Positions 27,101 through 36,182 of a stretch of DNA of 64,000 bases are shown here, in pieces; within the stretch, counting starts at the first letter, position 1; every line of letters starts with the position of its first letter. The DNA comes from Streptomyces sp. TG1A-60 (GTDB lineage: Bacteria > Actinomycetota > Actinomycetes > Streptomycetales > Streptomycetaceae): contig NZ_CP147520.1 of the NCBI RefSeq assembly GCF_037201975.1, forward strand, positions 5,704,001-5,768,000, given 5' to 3'. Below the pieces are notes generated by a model. The model was given only the letters and a program-made list of their open reading frames with translations. It was not told the DNA's origin and did not search any database. The position numbers were made by a program, and so were the translations under genes.

Positions 27101-27879
27101 CCCGACCCGCACGCCGGGTCGATAGTCCGCAGACCCGCCGGGAGTTCGCGTACCCCGCCGTGCCCGTCGCGGATCTCGACGACCGGTGACAGCCCGAACT
27201 CCGCCACCGCCGGCTCCAGCGTCAGGTCGAGGATGAACTCCTCCACGAACACCGGGGTCTGGAGCAGCGCGTACGTCTTCCGGGCGTGCTCGCTCAGGTC
27301 CTGGTAGAGGTCGCCGAGGAATCGCGTGTCCAGGTCCTCGTCCACGAAGGAGTGGACGATCTCGCCGTCCGCCCCGACCCGCCGCCAGAACTTCAACAGC
27401 CCCGTCGCCGCCTCGTACGACGGTTCGATCTCCCACAGCGGGTTGTGCGCTCGGTCGAAGAGGCCCGCGACCGTTGGGTTGGTCCCCGCCAGGTGCTCGA
27501 ACGCCGCGATGATCCAGTCTCGGTCGTTCTTCTCCGGGTGTGCCGCGAAGAACGCCGCGTCGTGGTCTTCCGCGTCCTTCAGGCGTTCGCCGACGCCCGC
27601 CAGCCACGGCCGTGCGATCAGCCCGTTGTCCTCGCAGAACCGTACGAAGACGCAGCCAAGGACCCACGCCGCCGCGACCTGCGTGACCCGCTCGTCCCGC
27701 CACGCCTCGTACGTGGCCGCCGTACGCTCCGCCTCGAAGGCCCTCCCGTACTCGGCCCTCAGCTCCGCCCGGTACACCTCCACCGAGTCGCTGCGCGCCC
27801 GCAGGTCGTCCTCCAGGAGCGAGACCTGCTTGCGGAGGTCCTTCAACAGGCCATTGTCACCACTACCGCGCGCGCTCAC
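24121..27879 (-). CDS. pglX: PglX, BREX type 2 adenine-specific DNA methyltransferase
   Basis: The product has 1252 residues. The GTG at 27879 overlaps the pglW stop, so the longer open frame (to 28197) is rejected. The SAM-binding motif DPACGSGHFLLGMFERL is near residue 253 and the catalytic NPPY of N6-adenine methylases near 393 (VVVGNPPYITVKDK). PglX methylates host DNA so that BREX tells self from phage. Residues about 515-760 (nucleotides about 25590-26340), where the target-recognition region lies, are visibly lower in GC than the rest, suggesting exchange of specificity. The S. coelicolor homologue phase-varies by a G tract; no long G run was noticed here. Confidence 0.92.
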   Translation of the reverse strand: MSARGSGDNGLLKDLRKQVSLLEDDLRARSDSVEVYRAELRAEYGRAFEAERTAATYEAWRDERVTQVAAAWVLGCVFVRFCEDNGLIARPWLAGVGERLKDAEDHDAAFFAAHPEKNDRDWIIAAFEHLAGTNPTVAGLFDRAHNPLWEIEPSYEAATGLLKFWRRVGADGEIVHSFVDEDLDTRFLGDLYQDLSEHARKTYALLQTPVFVEEFILDLTLEPAVAEFGLSPVVEIRDGHGGVRELPAGLRTIDPACGSGHFLLGMFERLLAKWRDMDKAADDWTLIRRALDAVHGCDKNPFAVAVARFRLLVAVLKAAEEVPEKRRLDALGEFPINIAVGDSLLHGRGAPKRESEDLFSSQEVFHYRTEDIEDYAQRCDLLTRDTYHVVVGNPPYITVKDKQENLNYRVYESCSGKYALSVPFAERLFQLAVRTSGSERDAGYVGQITANSFMKREFGKKLIEKFFRLKVHLTHVIDTSGAYIPGHGTPTVILVGRNYVPRPEEPIRAVLGVRGEPTQPQVAEKGFVWAAIVKQIGESDSESEWISSTDSHRMNFSSYPWSLSGGGASSLMSILIRDTHPLDSREGISVKVHAILGNNDAFMADRPTLQWAAESAPFKEISAGDNIRDWSASTRYALWPYSERVEAERLRTSPAYWPCRTELRNGLVFGKTREERDMAWNEYAMLSNTVKANDALITFSCVATHNHFSLSGSSVLHNQHAPVVQFQKEKYIGEPISLLGILNSSSACFWLKQVSQPKGGADNSSGGGNRWSPEPWIERYEFTGTKLKEFPLPSDLPLPLSRSLDALAQELAAHEPSAVCGAETPPTRARLDAAHTAWTRTRQRMIALQEELDWEVYHSYDLLTDAEKARLTAPSPAPTTIPRVKLGERAFEIVLARKQAAGEVETAWFDRHGSTPVTEIPTRWPDWYRDIVQARIDTISARRDLALIERPECKRRWATDPWEKREKAALRTWLLDRCEDKALWFHILNDFEQPRTLTVGQLADELEKRPDADAILNTARLYATHLGKPNLSLTQVLADVVDAEHVPYLAAYRYKDTGLRKRAQWENVWEQQREEDRTGERLDIAVPPKYTSADFTKQSYWSNRGKLDVPKERFVSYPDANPDSDPTLLLGWAGWDQRDQATALLNLVSDRRKQQDWPTERLVPLLSGIVELMPWLRQWFGEVDEEWGEESAAEEFQSFLDGELASAQLTPAALTEWRPVKKTRARKAATATAAKTKQKQTAITTETVEDDE
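25590..26340 (-). other. Low-GC specificity region inside pglX
   Basis: Stretches such as GTATTTTTCCTTTTGG and repeated AT-rich runs stand out from the surrounding DNA of more than 70% GC. The region maps to the predicted target-recognition part of the methyltransferase, which suggests import by recombination. Confidence 0.55.
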
Positions 27880-30800
27880 TGTGTCAGTCCCTCTCGAAGT
27901 GCAGCCAAGTTCTTGAGGAAGTCCTCGGTCAGCACCACGCGTTCCGCGTCGCCGCCGGTCACCTCCACCGTGTGTCCGTCCAGCTCCGGCGCGCCGTGCG
28001 GATTGTGAGAAGGAGCGAGCAGCCACAGCCCGTGCGGCCGTCCGCCCGGTTTGCGGGCCTCCCGCTGGAGCCCCACCAGCAGCTCGTGCCCGCCCGCCTC
28101 GTAGTAGTGGGCGAGCAGCCCGGCCGTATGGACGAACAGAGCCGTCCCCGGCTCCCGGGAGGCCGCCTCCTCCAGTCGCTCCGCGACCCGGGGCCATACC
28201 CGGACCACGAACGACCGTAGTCCGCCCGGCAGTTCGCCGCTCCTGGTGTACCGGGTGTCCGCGCCCAGCACCTTGGACCAGTCCGTGCCGTGCTCAGTGG
28301 CCAGCGCCTGGAACTCCTTGAGGAAGACCCGCGCCAGATTCACCGGCACCACCGGGAACGCGCCCGCGACCGCCTCCGTCACCGATCCGCTCTCGCCGCG
28401 CAGCCGCTTGACGGGCACGGTCAGTGCGAGGAAACCGCCTTCGCGTACCGCGGAGTTGAGTTTCGCGGTGAGCAGGGCCACCGGGTCCCGCCCGGCGCCC
28501 GCCCTCGCCGCCTGCGCGCGGGAGGCCGCCGTCACCGTGCCAGTGGAGGACGAGTACAGCCAACTGCTGCCACCGCCCACCGGCGCGAGGGGCAGCGGCG
28601 GCTTGAAACGCTGCTCGGCCATCTCGTACGTCAGCGGGAAGCCGGCCTTCTGCAGCGCGTCCTCGACCTCGACATACGTGGGATTCCCCAGCGCCATCTC
28701 GGGGAAGCGTGAACGCAGCCGGGCCAGCAGCCCGTCCAGGCTGATGCCGACCTCGCGGCGCACGCCCGCCGCGGCCTGCGAGATCTGCAGGGCCCGCCAC
28801 AGTTCCAGCGTCCTGGGGTACACCTCAAGACGCGGTGAGGCGGCTGCCCCCGCCGAGGTCGCGGCGGCGAGTGTGACCAGTCGGGCGTCGGGCAGCGGGT
28901 CCATGCCCTCGGGTGTGCCCACGGCCCGCAGGTCGCGCAGTGCCGCACTCCGGTCGGGCAGGGGATCGGTGGCGGCGATCTTCTCGGCCGCATCGCCCAA
29001 CTCTATGGCGTACGAGGCGAGTTCGTCGGAGGTCGGGGCGTCGGACCCGTCCAGCGACTCCAGGGCCACGATCAGTCGCCCCCGGCGCCGGAACTGCGCG
29101 AGTCGGGGCTCGTGCTCCTCGTCGCGGCCGGTGAGCAGCGTCTCGGCGGTGACCGCCGCCCGTACGACGGCGAGCGCGGCGGCCTCCGTTCCCTCGCTGG
29201 TCTCGCTCTCCGAGCCATGACCGGCGGCGAGCACCCGGGCCAGTTCGCGGGCGGTCATCACACGGCCGGCATCCCGGACCGCGTCGACCAGTTCATCGCA
29301 CAGGATGCCCATCCAGCCTGCCTCGGCCCAGTCGCCGATGGCCGAGCCGAGGTGCTTGGAGGCCGTGTTCTCGGAGACCTTGACCGCCTCCGCCACCTGT
29401 CGGTTGGTCGGCCAGGCGCCGACCTCCGACGTGCCGTCGAGCCCGAGCCATGCCGCGACCACCTGCGGTCGCTTGTTGTCCTTGCGGCCGGCCGGCACCG
29501 GGTTGAGGAGGCTCGCGAGCCGCTCCACGTTCTGCCGGGCCTCGTGCTGCGCGCTGAGCTTGTCGTCCGCGACCGGTACGACATCCTCAACCGGCTTTAC
29601 CAGCACGGCAGTCGCGGCCTTGGACTTCTTCGGCCGGAGCGCCGCCGTCCACTGCCTGTGTCGCCGGTTGAGCTCCTTCTTGACGACTGCGCCGATCCCG
29701 CGCTTGTTCCGGAAGCGGGGCAGCGGTATGTCGAGCAGCTCCCCGACCGTCACCGCGCCGAGCTCCTCGGCCACCGCCGCCGCCCGCTCGGTCAGCCCCG
29801 CGTCCCTGAGCGTGGTGGAGACCTTCGCCTTCTCCGCGTACAGGTCTCGGACGTCGTCCTCGGACAGCCCCTCTGGCAGCCCACCGACCCCAAGGAGCGA
29901 CACGGTGTCCGTGGTCGGAGGCGGCTGGGTGCGGTCGGCATCGGTGAAGATCGCCCGCCAGGCGTCCCGCATCTGCCGCAGCGTCTCGAAGCGGCGGTTG
30001 ACGTCCCGGTGCAGGGCCCGCTCGAAGAAGGCCTCAAGGCCCGGCCGCAGTACGGCCACGAAGGCGTCGGAGGCGAGGATCGGCGTCTCGTCCTCCATGG
30101 CGGTCAGCGGGTCGTCGGTGCCATTGCCCCACGTGGGCCGCTCGGCGGCGGCCATCTCGTGCAGGACGACGGCGGCTGCGTACCGCTCCGCGTAGTCGTC
30201 GTACACAGGCCGCCGTGCGTCACCCAGGAACGGGTCGAGGTAGCCGCGGGTGCCCGCCTTGATGTCCCGGTCGGAGACGGCCGCCAGAGAGAAGTCGAAC
30301 AGCATCAGCTGCTGCTCGCCGTCCTCCCTGACCTTGATCCCGAGGTTGTCGGGCTTGAGGTCGCGGTGGCGCATGCCTCTGGCCGCCAGGTCGTCGAGCG
30401 CCGTGAAGAGGTCCTCGCCGCAGGACGCCAACTCCTCGTAGCCCAGCGGGCCGTGGCTGCGCAGCCGCTGGCCCAGCGTCTCGGGACCCGCGCACTCCAG
30501 GGCCAGTACGGTCCGGCCGGCGAGGGTGCGCGGACCCTCGTACAGTTTGACGATGCGGCCGCTGCTGACCTGCTGCAGGGCTGCGGCCTCGGAGGCCAGA
30601 CGCTCGTTCTTCTCCGCGTCCAGAGCGACCTTGAGGACCCGCTCCTCCTCCACCCTCCGCCCACGTTCGTCCTCGCTGACGCGGGTCACATACAGGGCGC
30701 GCGCGGTGGCGCCCGAGCCGAGCACCCGCTCCACCGTCCAGTCGCCGTCGACGGCCTGTCCGGGTGTGGCGTCGAGGGGGTCGGCCTCCACGGCGATCGC

Positions 30801-32327
30801 TTGGGCGGCACTGGCCTGCTCGGCCTCGTCGAGCCGGGCGAGGAACGCGTCGGCGGAGTCGAGGCGCTCGTCGACCGAGGCCCGGGTGGCGGCGTACACC
30901 AGCTCGTCGAGGCCGGAGTCGACGGCGTCGCTGACCGCGTACATGTGCAGTCCGCCGTCGGCCTGGAGCCGCTCCTTGAGCGCGGTGCGGGTCCCGGCGG
31001 GCGGCATCCCCGTCAGGATGTGGTGGGCGACCGCGCCGAGGCCGAAGACGTCCAGGTCCACCGGGTCGGGGAAGTCGGCATCGGTCTCAGGCGCGAGGTA
31101 GCACTGGGCGGCGTCCTCGATGTGTTCCCCGGTGAAGGAGGATTCACCGAGCGAGCGCAGCGAGGTGGTGTCGAAGTCGCGTGCGGACGCCTGCCAGTCG
31201 ATGATCCGCAGGACCGGGTTGCTGCCGCTCTCCCGCGCGCTGACGTACACCGAGCGGGCAGCCAGCGCGCGGTGGTAGAGCGAGCGGCGGTGGGCGTAGC
31301 GGACGGCCTCGGCGAGCTGGCGGACCATGTCACGGCGTACCGCATCGGGCAGCTTCGCGCCGTGCACCGCAAGGTAGTTGTCCAGGCGGAGATCGCTCTC
31401 ACGGTGGCGGAACAGGATCGCCGGACCGCCCTGGTGCTGGCGGATGGTGACAGCCTGGGCGATACCGCGGTGGGTGATGCCCTGGAGCACCTGGTACTCG
31501 CGCTCGGCGGCCCGGGTGGCGGAGCGGCGCTTCTCCTCGCTCGCCAGCTGCTCGACGAGGTAGACCCGGACCCGACCCTCCTCGTGGATCATCTCCTTGC
31601 GCTCCGCGAGCCGGTCCTCCCAGGTGGGGCCCGCGTCCAGAGGGCGGGAGGAGAGCTTCCAGCCGTCGCCGAAGTCGAGGTGGGCAGTGGAGGCCCGCAC
31701 CCCGATCTTCTTCATCAATGCGGGCAGGTGCCGGGCCAAGTTCTCGGTGATCCGCCAGTTCTCGCGCTCCGGCGCGAGGCTCAGAAAGTCGTCCCAGATG
31801 CCGGGCAGCCCCGTCCCGGCGCCGTCACGCCCGTACACATGGGTGCGCTGCACCGTGTCCAGCCGGCTCTCAAGCAGTGGGTCGGACAGGAAGACCGCCG
31901 GGTCGATGCGCGGGATCCGTTCTCCCGGACAGATCTCGCGGGCGGCTTCCTGGAGGCGGGACTTGAGTTCCTTGGACTTCAGGTCGGTGAGGTGCAGCGG
32001 ATTGCGGATCGTGCGGATCCGGCCATCGGGGGCGTGGAAGCTCCAGGTGTCGCCGCTGTTGACGACCCGGCCCGGGTGCCCCTTGAGCTCGACCAGGTAC
32101 AGCCCACGGGGTACGGCGATGAAGAGATCGCACTCATTGATACGGCCGCTCATCGCGGTGAAGGAGAAGGTCGCCCAGGCGTAGTGCGGGGCGGTGACCG
32201 GCATCCGCTGCCTGATGTGATCGAGGGCCGCCTGCTCCCAGGGGAACGGTGACGGGCGCGTCTGATACCAGCGTTTCACCTGAGGTGGACCGGGTTTGGG
32301 GGTCGCCTGGCCGACTGCTGCCGCCAC
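27876..32327 (-). CDS. pglW: PglW, NERD-containing double-kinase-domain protein of BREX type 2
   Basis: The product has 1483 residues, starting at a GTG. A NERD nuclease-like domain spans residues about 30-140 (NECDLFIAVPRGLYLVELKG; candidate residues D67, E80, K82). A first kinase-like domain at about 246-500 has YHRALAARSV and IIDWQAS in place of HRD and DFG, so it is likely a pseudokinase. A second domain at about 530-795 is complete: GSGATAR glycine loop, K566, HRDLKPDN at 654-661 and DFS at 678. A helix-hairpin-helix-like stretch (PLPRFRNKRGIGAVVKKEL) and a long C-terminal part follow. PglW is the Ser/Thr kinase of the Pgl system. It is the first gene of the operon. Confidence 0.92.
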   Translation of the reverse strand: MAAAVGQATPKPGPPQVKRWYQTRPSPFPWEQAALDHIRQRMPVTAPHYAWATFSFTAMSGRINECDLFIAVPRGLYLVELKGHPGRVVNSGDTWSFHAPDGRIRTIRNPLHLTDLKSKELKSRLQEAAREICPGERIPRIDPAVFLSDPLLESRLDTVQRTHVYGRDGAGTGLPGIWDDFLSLAPERENWRITENLARHLPALMKKIGVRASTAHLDFGDGWKLSSRPLDAGPTWEDRLAERKEMIHEEGRVRVYLVEQLASEEKRRSATRAAEREYQVLQGITHRGIAQAVTIRQHQGGPAILFRHRESDLRLDNYLAVHGAKLPDAVRRDMVRQLAEAVRYAHRRSLYHRALAARSVYVSARESGSNPVLRIIDWQASARDFDTTSLRSLGESSFTGEHIEDAAQCYLAPETDADFPDPVDLDVFGLGAVAHHILTGMPPAGTRTALKERLQADGGLHMYAVSDAVDSGLDELVYAATRASVDERLDSADAFLARLDEAEQASAAQAIAVEADPLDATPGQAVDGDWTVERVLGSGATARALYVTRVSEDERGRRVEEERVLKVALDAEKNERLASEAAALQQVSSGRIVKLYEGPRTLAGRTVLALECAGPETLGQRLRSHGPLGYEELASCGEDLFTALDDLAARGMRHRDLKPDNLGIKVREDGEQQLMLFDFSLAAVSDRDIKAGTRGYLDPFLGDARRPVYDDYAERYAAAVVLHEMAAAERPTWGNGTDDPLTAMEDETPILASDAFVAVLRPGLEAFFERALHRDVNRRFETLRQMRDAWRAIFTDADRTQPPPTTDTVSLLGVGGLPEGLSEDDVRDLYAEKAKVSTTLRDAGLTERAAAVAEELGAVTVGELLDIPLPRFRNKRGIGAVVKKELNRRHRQWTAALRPKKSKAATAVLVKPVEDVVPVADDKLSAQHEARQNVERLASLLNPVPAGRKDNKRPQVVAAWLGLDGTSEVGAWPTNRQVAEAVKVSENTASKHLGSAIGDWAEAGWMGILCDELVDAVRDAGRVMTARELARVLAAGHGSESETSEGTEAAALAVVRAAVTAETLLTGRDEEHEPRLAQFRRRGRLIVALESLDGSDAPTSDELASYAIELGDAAEKIAATDPLPDRSAALRDLRAVGTPEGMDPLPDARLVTLAAATSAGAAASPRLEVYPRTLELWRALQISQAAAGVRREVGISLDGLLARLRSRFPEMALGNPTYVEVEDALQKAGFPLTYEMAEQRFKPPLPLAPVGGGSSWLYSSSTGTVTAASRAQAARAGAGRDPVALLTAKLNSAVREGGFLALTVPVKRLRGESGSVTEAVAGAFPVVPVNLARVFLKEFQALATEHGTDWSKVLGADTRYTRSGELPGGLRSFVVRVWPRVAERLEEAASREPGTALFVHTAGLLAHYYEAGGHELLVGLQREARKPGGRPHGLWLLAPSHNPHGAPELDGHTVEVTGGDAERVVLTEDFLKNLAALREGLTQ

Positions 32328-32623
32328 CGCCGTTCACCGCACCTTTCCGCTGCCCGACCCGCTTGCTTACCGACGTGATCCGTGTGACGGGTGATGGTAT
32401 GCGGCGAATCGTGGCTGTTTGAAATCGTCAGACCACTGAATTGGACATCTTGCCAGGTGGGAGGCGGTATCGCAGGGGTCGGTCGAAAAGCTGAGACGGT
32501 TGTGAGGCGGACGAGGAATGAGATTGCCGTGATCAGGCCATTCTGTGGCCGGCATGCCGTGCGCCACCATCCATCCGTCTACGGTCATGGGGCACTCAGT
32601 GAGCCGCAGGCGGGGAGACGGGT
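32328..32623. other. Divergent promoter region between pglW and the 32624 gene
   Basis: This 296-base intergenic region separates the BREX operon from the plus-strand pair and must hold both promoters. I see no clear consensus elements or palindrome. Confidence 0.5.
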
Positions 32624-33595
32624 ATGGCGGGGACGGCACGCAAGCGAACCGTGTTCTTCTTCGAGATCGTAGAAGCCAAACGCGGCCAGCCCCGCATGGA
32701 GCCCCAGCCCTGGCGCAACTTCCTTGACCGTGTCGCGGCCTCGGAGCCGCACGAGCGGATCGTGCGCAGCGCGGACGATCAGCTGGTCGGGATCGTGGAT
32801 ACGACCGCCGCAGCCGACCATCTGCAGCTCGCCAAGATCACCGGTGAGGTGCCGCACCAGCTCGACCACAGCAACGGCACCATTGAAGCTCTGCAGCTCG
32901 CTGCCGGCACGGATGTCGTCCATGTGACCACGCTCTGCTTCCTGCCGTACGGAAACATCATCGGCGCCCTGCACGGAGGCTTCTCCGCACCGCGCGTCAG
33001 CGCCATCACCAAGTGGCTGAACGGGATCGGACTCCCGTGCGGCGAGGTCGTACTCAAGCCGGTCATTCACGCGCGAGCCCGTGAGAAACTCAACCGCATC
33101 GAGGCGGTATCGGAGTTCACCGTCCAGCTGGAAGGCGCACCGGCGGACACTGTCAGCGCCTTGAGGGCGCGAGGCGACCTCGCGGACTCGCTGCGGAGCT
33201 TCGGGCAGCGTCATCCCGACACTTCCATCACACTCTCGCTGAAGGTTCCCAGGCGCGGGGGACGGCTGAGCAAGTTCCGCAGGAACCGTGCCGCGACCCA
33301 ACTGCGCAGCGATGTACTGCAGTTCATTCCCGACCTCGACGAGTGGATGGACGAGTCGGGTGTGGTGCGCTCGGTTAGCGGCCAGGTCGCCATACGGGAC
33401 CCGCACCGACAGTCCCTGGAGTACGAGCCGCTCGACTTCCTGGCACACCGCATCACAGCGCAGTGCGATGTGCCGATCGCGTTCACCGACGGCCGATCGG
33501 TCGATCTGCGCTACGCCGTCGACGCGATCTTCGCTGCGGCCCGTACGCATGAACGTGCGCTCCAGGAAGCCTGTCAGTACCGGCCGCTAACCTGA
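32624..33595 (+). CDS. Unrecognised cytoplasmic protein, possibly DUF6731-like
   Basis: The product has 323 residues; the ATG follows GGGGAG at good spacing. The opening RKRTVFFFEIVEAKRGQP is a distinctive FxFEI start seen in a group of phage- and island-associated proteins of unknown function (DUF6731), which I recall but cannot verify. No signal peptide, membrane segment or known catalytic motif is visible. The mid-part (TTLCFLPYGNIIGALHGGFSAPRVSAITKWLN) looks like a compact alpha/beta domain. It lies divergent from pglW, inside the island, and 26 bases before a membrane protein gene with which it likely forms an operon. A defence or abortive-infection accessory role is inferred from position only. 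Confidence 0.62.
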   Translation: MAGTARKRTVFFFEIVEAKRGQPRMEPQPWRNFLDRVAASEPHERIVRSADDQLVGIVDTTAAADHLQLAKITGEVPHQLDHSNGTIEALQLAAGTDVVHVTTLCFLPYGNIIGALHGGFSAPRVSAITKWLNGIGLPCGEVVLKPVIHARAREKLNRIEAVSEFTVQLEGAPADTVSALRARGDLADSLRSFGQRHPDTSITLSLKVPRRGGRLSKFRRNRAATQLRSDVLQFIPDLDEWMDESGVVRSVSGQVAIRDPHRQSLEYEPLDFLAHRITAQCDVPIAFTDGRSVDLRYAVDAIFAAARTHERALQEACQYRPLT

Positions 33596-33621
33596 GCAGC
33601 AGCGCAGGACTGGGGGCCGAC

Positions 33622-34179
33622 GTGCTGGATTGGCTGTGGCGACGTTGGGTGGGGCGGCCGGCGGTGGACTGGGTCCTCGCGCTGACGGTCACCGGCGTGC
33701 ATGTGGCGGTTGTGCAGATCGCAGGTGCCGGGGATGTGCTGGCCTGGCCCGACAGGGAACAGCGGATCGCTGCCTACACGGCGACGGCGACCGTCGCCGC
33801 TGTCGTCGGCAGCTTCATCACCGCGGCCGTCACCCTGTACGCCGCATCCACCGGGCAACGTATGCGCACGCTGCGCACGCATCCCGTACAGGGGCCGCAG
33901 TTCCGCCGGAACTGGATGAGCATCCTCAGCGCGACGCTGGTGATCTCAGGACTGTGCCTGCTGGCCATCATCCTCGACACGACGCAGCGGGACCCAGGCG
34001 GGACACACTGGCTGGCTGAGGTGGCCATAGCCCTGGGGGTGGCGCGGGCGACGCGGCTGGTGTGGCTGTTCGGCAAAGTCATCGCGGGGGGCGACATCGA
34101 TCTCGCGGATGTCGCACTCACTCCGTCGGGTTCGCCCCCGACGCCGCCGCCGGTGCCGGGGCGGCGGCCGGGAGTGTGA
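33622..34179 (+). CDS. Four-helix membrane protein, unknown function
   Basis: The product has 185 residues; the GTG at 33622 follows GGGGG. Hydrophobic segments are at about 19-37 (LALTVTGVHVAVVQIAG), 52-77, 98-117 (SILSATLVISGLCLLAIIL) and 131-155, with a Pro-rich tail. The gene is 26 bases after the 32624 gene and is the last gene before the right att copy. A cytoplasmic protein paired with a small membrane protein is a common plan for abortive-infection systems. No family is recognised. Confidence 0.65.
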   Translation: MLDWLWRRWVGRPAVDWVLALTVTGVHVAVVQIAGAGDVLAWPDREQRIAAYTATATVAAVVGSFITAAVTLYAASTGQRMRTLRTHPVQGPQFRRNWMSILSATLVISGLCLLAIILDTTQRDPGGTHWLAEVAIALGVARATRLVWLFGKVIAGGDIDLADVALTPSGSPPTPPPVPGRRPGV

Positions 34180-34205
34180 GTGGCGCCGGGGCGGAGTCTG
34201 TATGC

Positions 34206-34435
34206 GTTGGAAGGTCAATCCGCTGCGGACGAGTTCGAGACGCTTATCCGAGCTGGCGAGATCGTCCCGCATGCCTTCGGTCTGACCCCTTGGGGCCTTA
34301 TTGAGGCCGAGTTGAGGCCGCAAGGACAGGAACAGACTGACAAGGGCTGAGGAGCACCCACATGGATAACCTCATCTGACCTGCGAAAACGTCAAGGATG
34401 AGCGTTGATCGGCAAGGACCGCCAAGATCCTCAAA
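34206..34435 (+). repeat. Pre-att flank repeat, copy B
   Basis: Homologous to 12516-12746, with the same blocks in the same order and ending in CCGCCAAGATCCTCAAAGGACT. The conserved position just before an att core indicates the shared right end of both islands. Confidence 0.75.
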
Positions 34436-34482
34436 GGACTCATAATCCGTCGGCCGTGGGTTCGAGTCCCACCCGCCCCACC
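34436..34482 (+). repeat. Attachment-site core, copy 3 (right end of island B)
   Basis: All 47 bases are identical to the 3' half of the tRNA at 1821-1867. There is no 5' tRNA half, so this is attR, not a tRNA gene. Confidence 0.87.
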
Positions 34483-36182
34483 ATGCAGGCCTCTGACCTG
34501 CTGAAACGTCTCTTCGTGCTTACGGATTAAGGACTTTGGGTCAACGGACTGAATCCGCTGCCCACCAGTTCAACGGCACTGCCGTCGGCGGCGGTTCGAA
34601 CGGTTCTGACCTGTACGGATGTGCTTCTCGGTAGTCGGAGAAGCCGCCGAACGCGGCGTATGCGAGGGCTTGGGCGCCGGATTCGGGACGTTCGCAGGAC
34701 GCAGGGGAACAGCAGGGGCTGTCTCGCAGCTGCTTCGTCGATGCGTCGATGCCGCGCGGGTTGAGTTGGCGCGGTGCGGCGGGCGACCGACGACCGGGGC
34801 CCCGCGCAGATCTCGCAGGAACTGCTCCTACGCCTGCGCGACGATGAACACCTCCAGGCCGCCAAAATCATCAAGTCCGGGCGTGTAGCCTCTGGCTCCT
34901 CGCGAAAGAGGGGGCCAACGGCCTCGTACCGGAGGGGACCGGCCATCGACCCGAGGAGGCGGTCCCGGAACGCCTCGCCGTGGACTGCGCGGTGCGGCTG
35001 CTGACGCTGGCGGTGGTATCAGTACCCGCCGGTGGTCATCAGGGCCTGGGAGTGGTCGCTCGTCGCGGGCCACTCCTGTCTCTGGTGGCCGAGCTCGAGA
35101 TCGTCCGGCGCGTTCGGACCGCCCATTTTGGCCGGCACCCAGTCCGAATCCACGGCGTTGCTCAGCAGTCCGGGGCCACGCGCGGGGTCTGGGCTGGCGC
35201 CACCGCGCCGGGCATGAGTGCCGGCGCACCGTTGCCAGGCGTGTTGTCACGCCGAGGGCGCTTGGACGGTCGGCTTGTCCCACTCGTCGGCGTCGGCAGA
35301 GGTGATGTCCGGCGACATCTCGCCGGGGCCACAGCGGGCTGGGAAGCCAGCACCGGCAGGAGATGGTGGAAGCCGTCGCGATCAGACCGGCCCCCCATCT
35401 CAGTACCGAAGCCGACCGGTCTCTTGTTCAAGCGACAATGAATGCCCCTCATGGGGAGTTCGTGCCGGAGCCCACGACGTCGAGGCACGGGCCCGAGTTC
35501 GTGCGGTCCCCGCATCCGTGTGTGGCCGCCGTCCGTCGCGGAGCACTCGCACACGGCTGCCTTGCCCGACGACGTCTGCTCGGCCATCGGGAGCCAACTC
35601 GCCGGCAGGGAGCTCAAACGCTGCTGGAGATCACGCACGGTCACCGGTAGTAGCGGGCGGAGCCCTGCGTCCGAGCGGTGTCACGAACATCGCGGCCGTC
35701 CCCGCACGTTCCGTTGACTCAGCGTCTTGAACGTGAAGGACGGCCGCGTCACGTGCGACCGGAAACGGGAAATCTCAGCGGTTCGCACGACATGCGGGAG
35801 GAGAGAGCAAGGTCAGGCGTAGCAGCGCAGGCTGGACGCCTGATGATCCCGGCCGGGCAGTCACGACCGGCAATCTGGAGTGCCGGACCGGCAATCGACC
35901 GGCACTGCTCGTACACCCACCCCACCGCAGCGTCGAACAGCACCTTCGGCCCCTCCCCGGTCATCCACACCCGCGCGTCCACCCACGCACGTGATCCAGC
36001 CGGGTGTTCGCCCGCTCGCCGTACGCCTTCAGCACCGAGGCGTCCGCGACGCCAAGCTGCTCGGCGGCATCTGCGGCTCGATCAGCGCCCGGTCCGCGTC
36101 GCCCAGGAAGAGGAACCGCTCCGGCTCGGCGCGCCAACGCCCCGTCGCGCGACCGTCTCAGCGAACGACGGCCACAGCCTCG
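34483..36182. other. Decayed sequence after attR, no supported gene
   Basis: The first 150 bases resemble the sequence after att copy 1 (1868-2010). Beyond that, reading frames on both strands are short or lack domain similarity and consistent codon bias. A minus-strand frame at 35749-35982 (WMTGEGPKVLFDAAVGWVYE) may be a fragment of a protein. I treat this region as a graveyard of former insertions. Confidence 0.5.

Noticed and set aside
24121..28197. Longer pglX starting at 28197
   Set aside because: The extra 106 codons overlap the end of pglW and have no similarity to PglX. The GTG at 27879 gives the usual four-base overlap.
29112..32252. 1046-codon plus-strand frame opposite pglW
   Set aside because: It is an antisense shadow. 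The minus strand has full NERD and kinase motifs, while this frame has no recognisable domain. The same applies to long frames opposite pglY (22152-23927), pglZ (18352-20250), KstD (43826-45712) and fxsT/fxsC (47094-51715).
34436..34482. tRNA gene candidate
   Set aside because: Identical to the tRNA 3' half, but the upstream 35 bases do not form the 5' half. It is an att copy.
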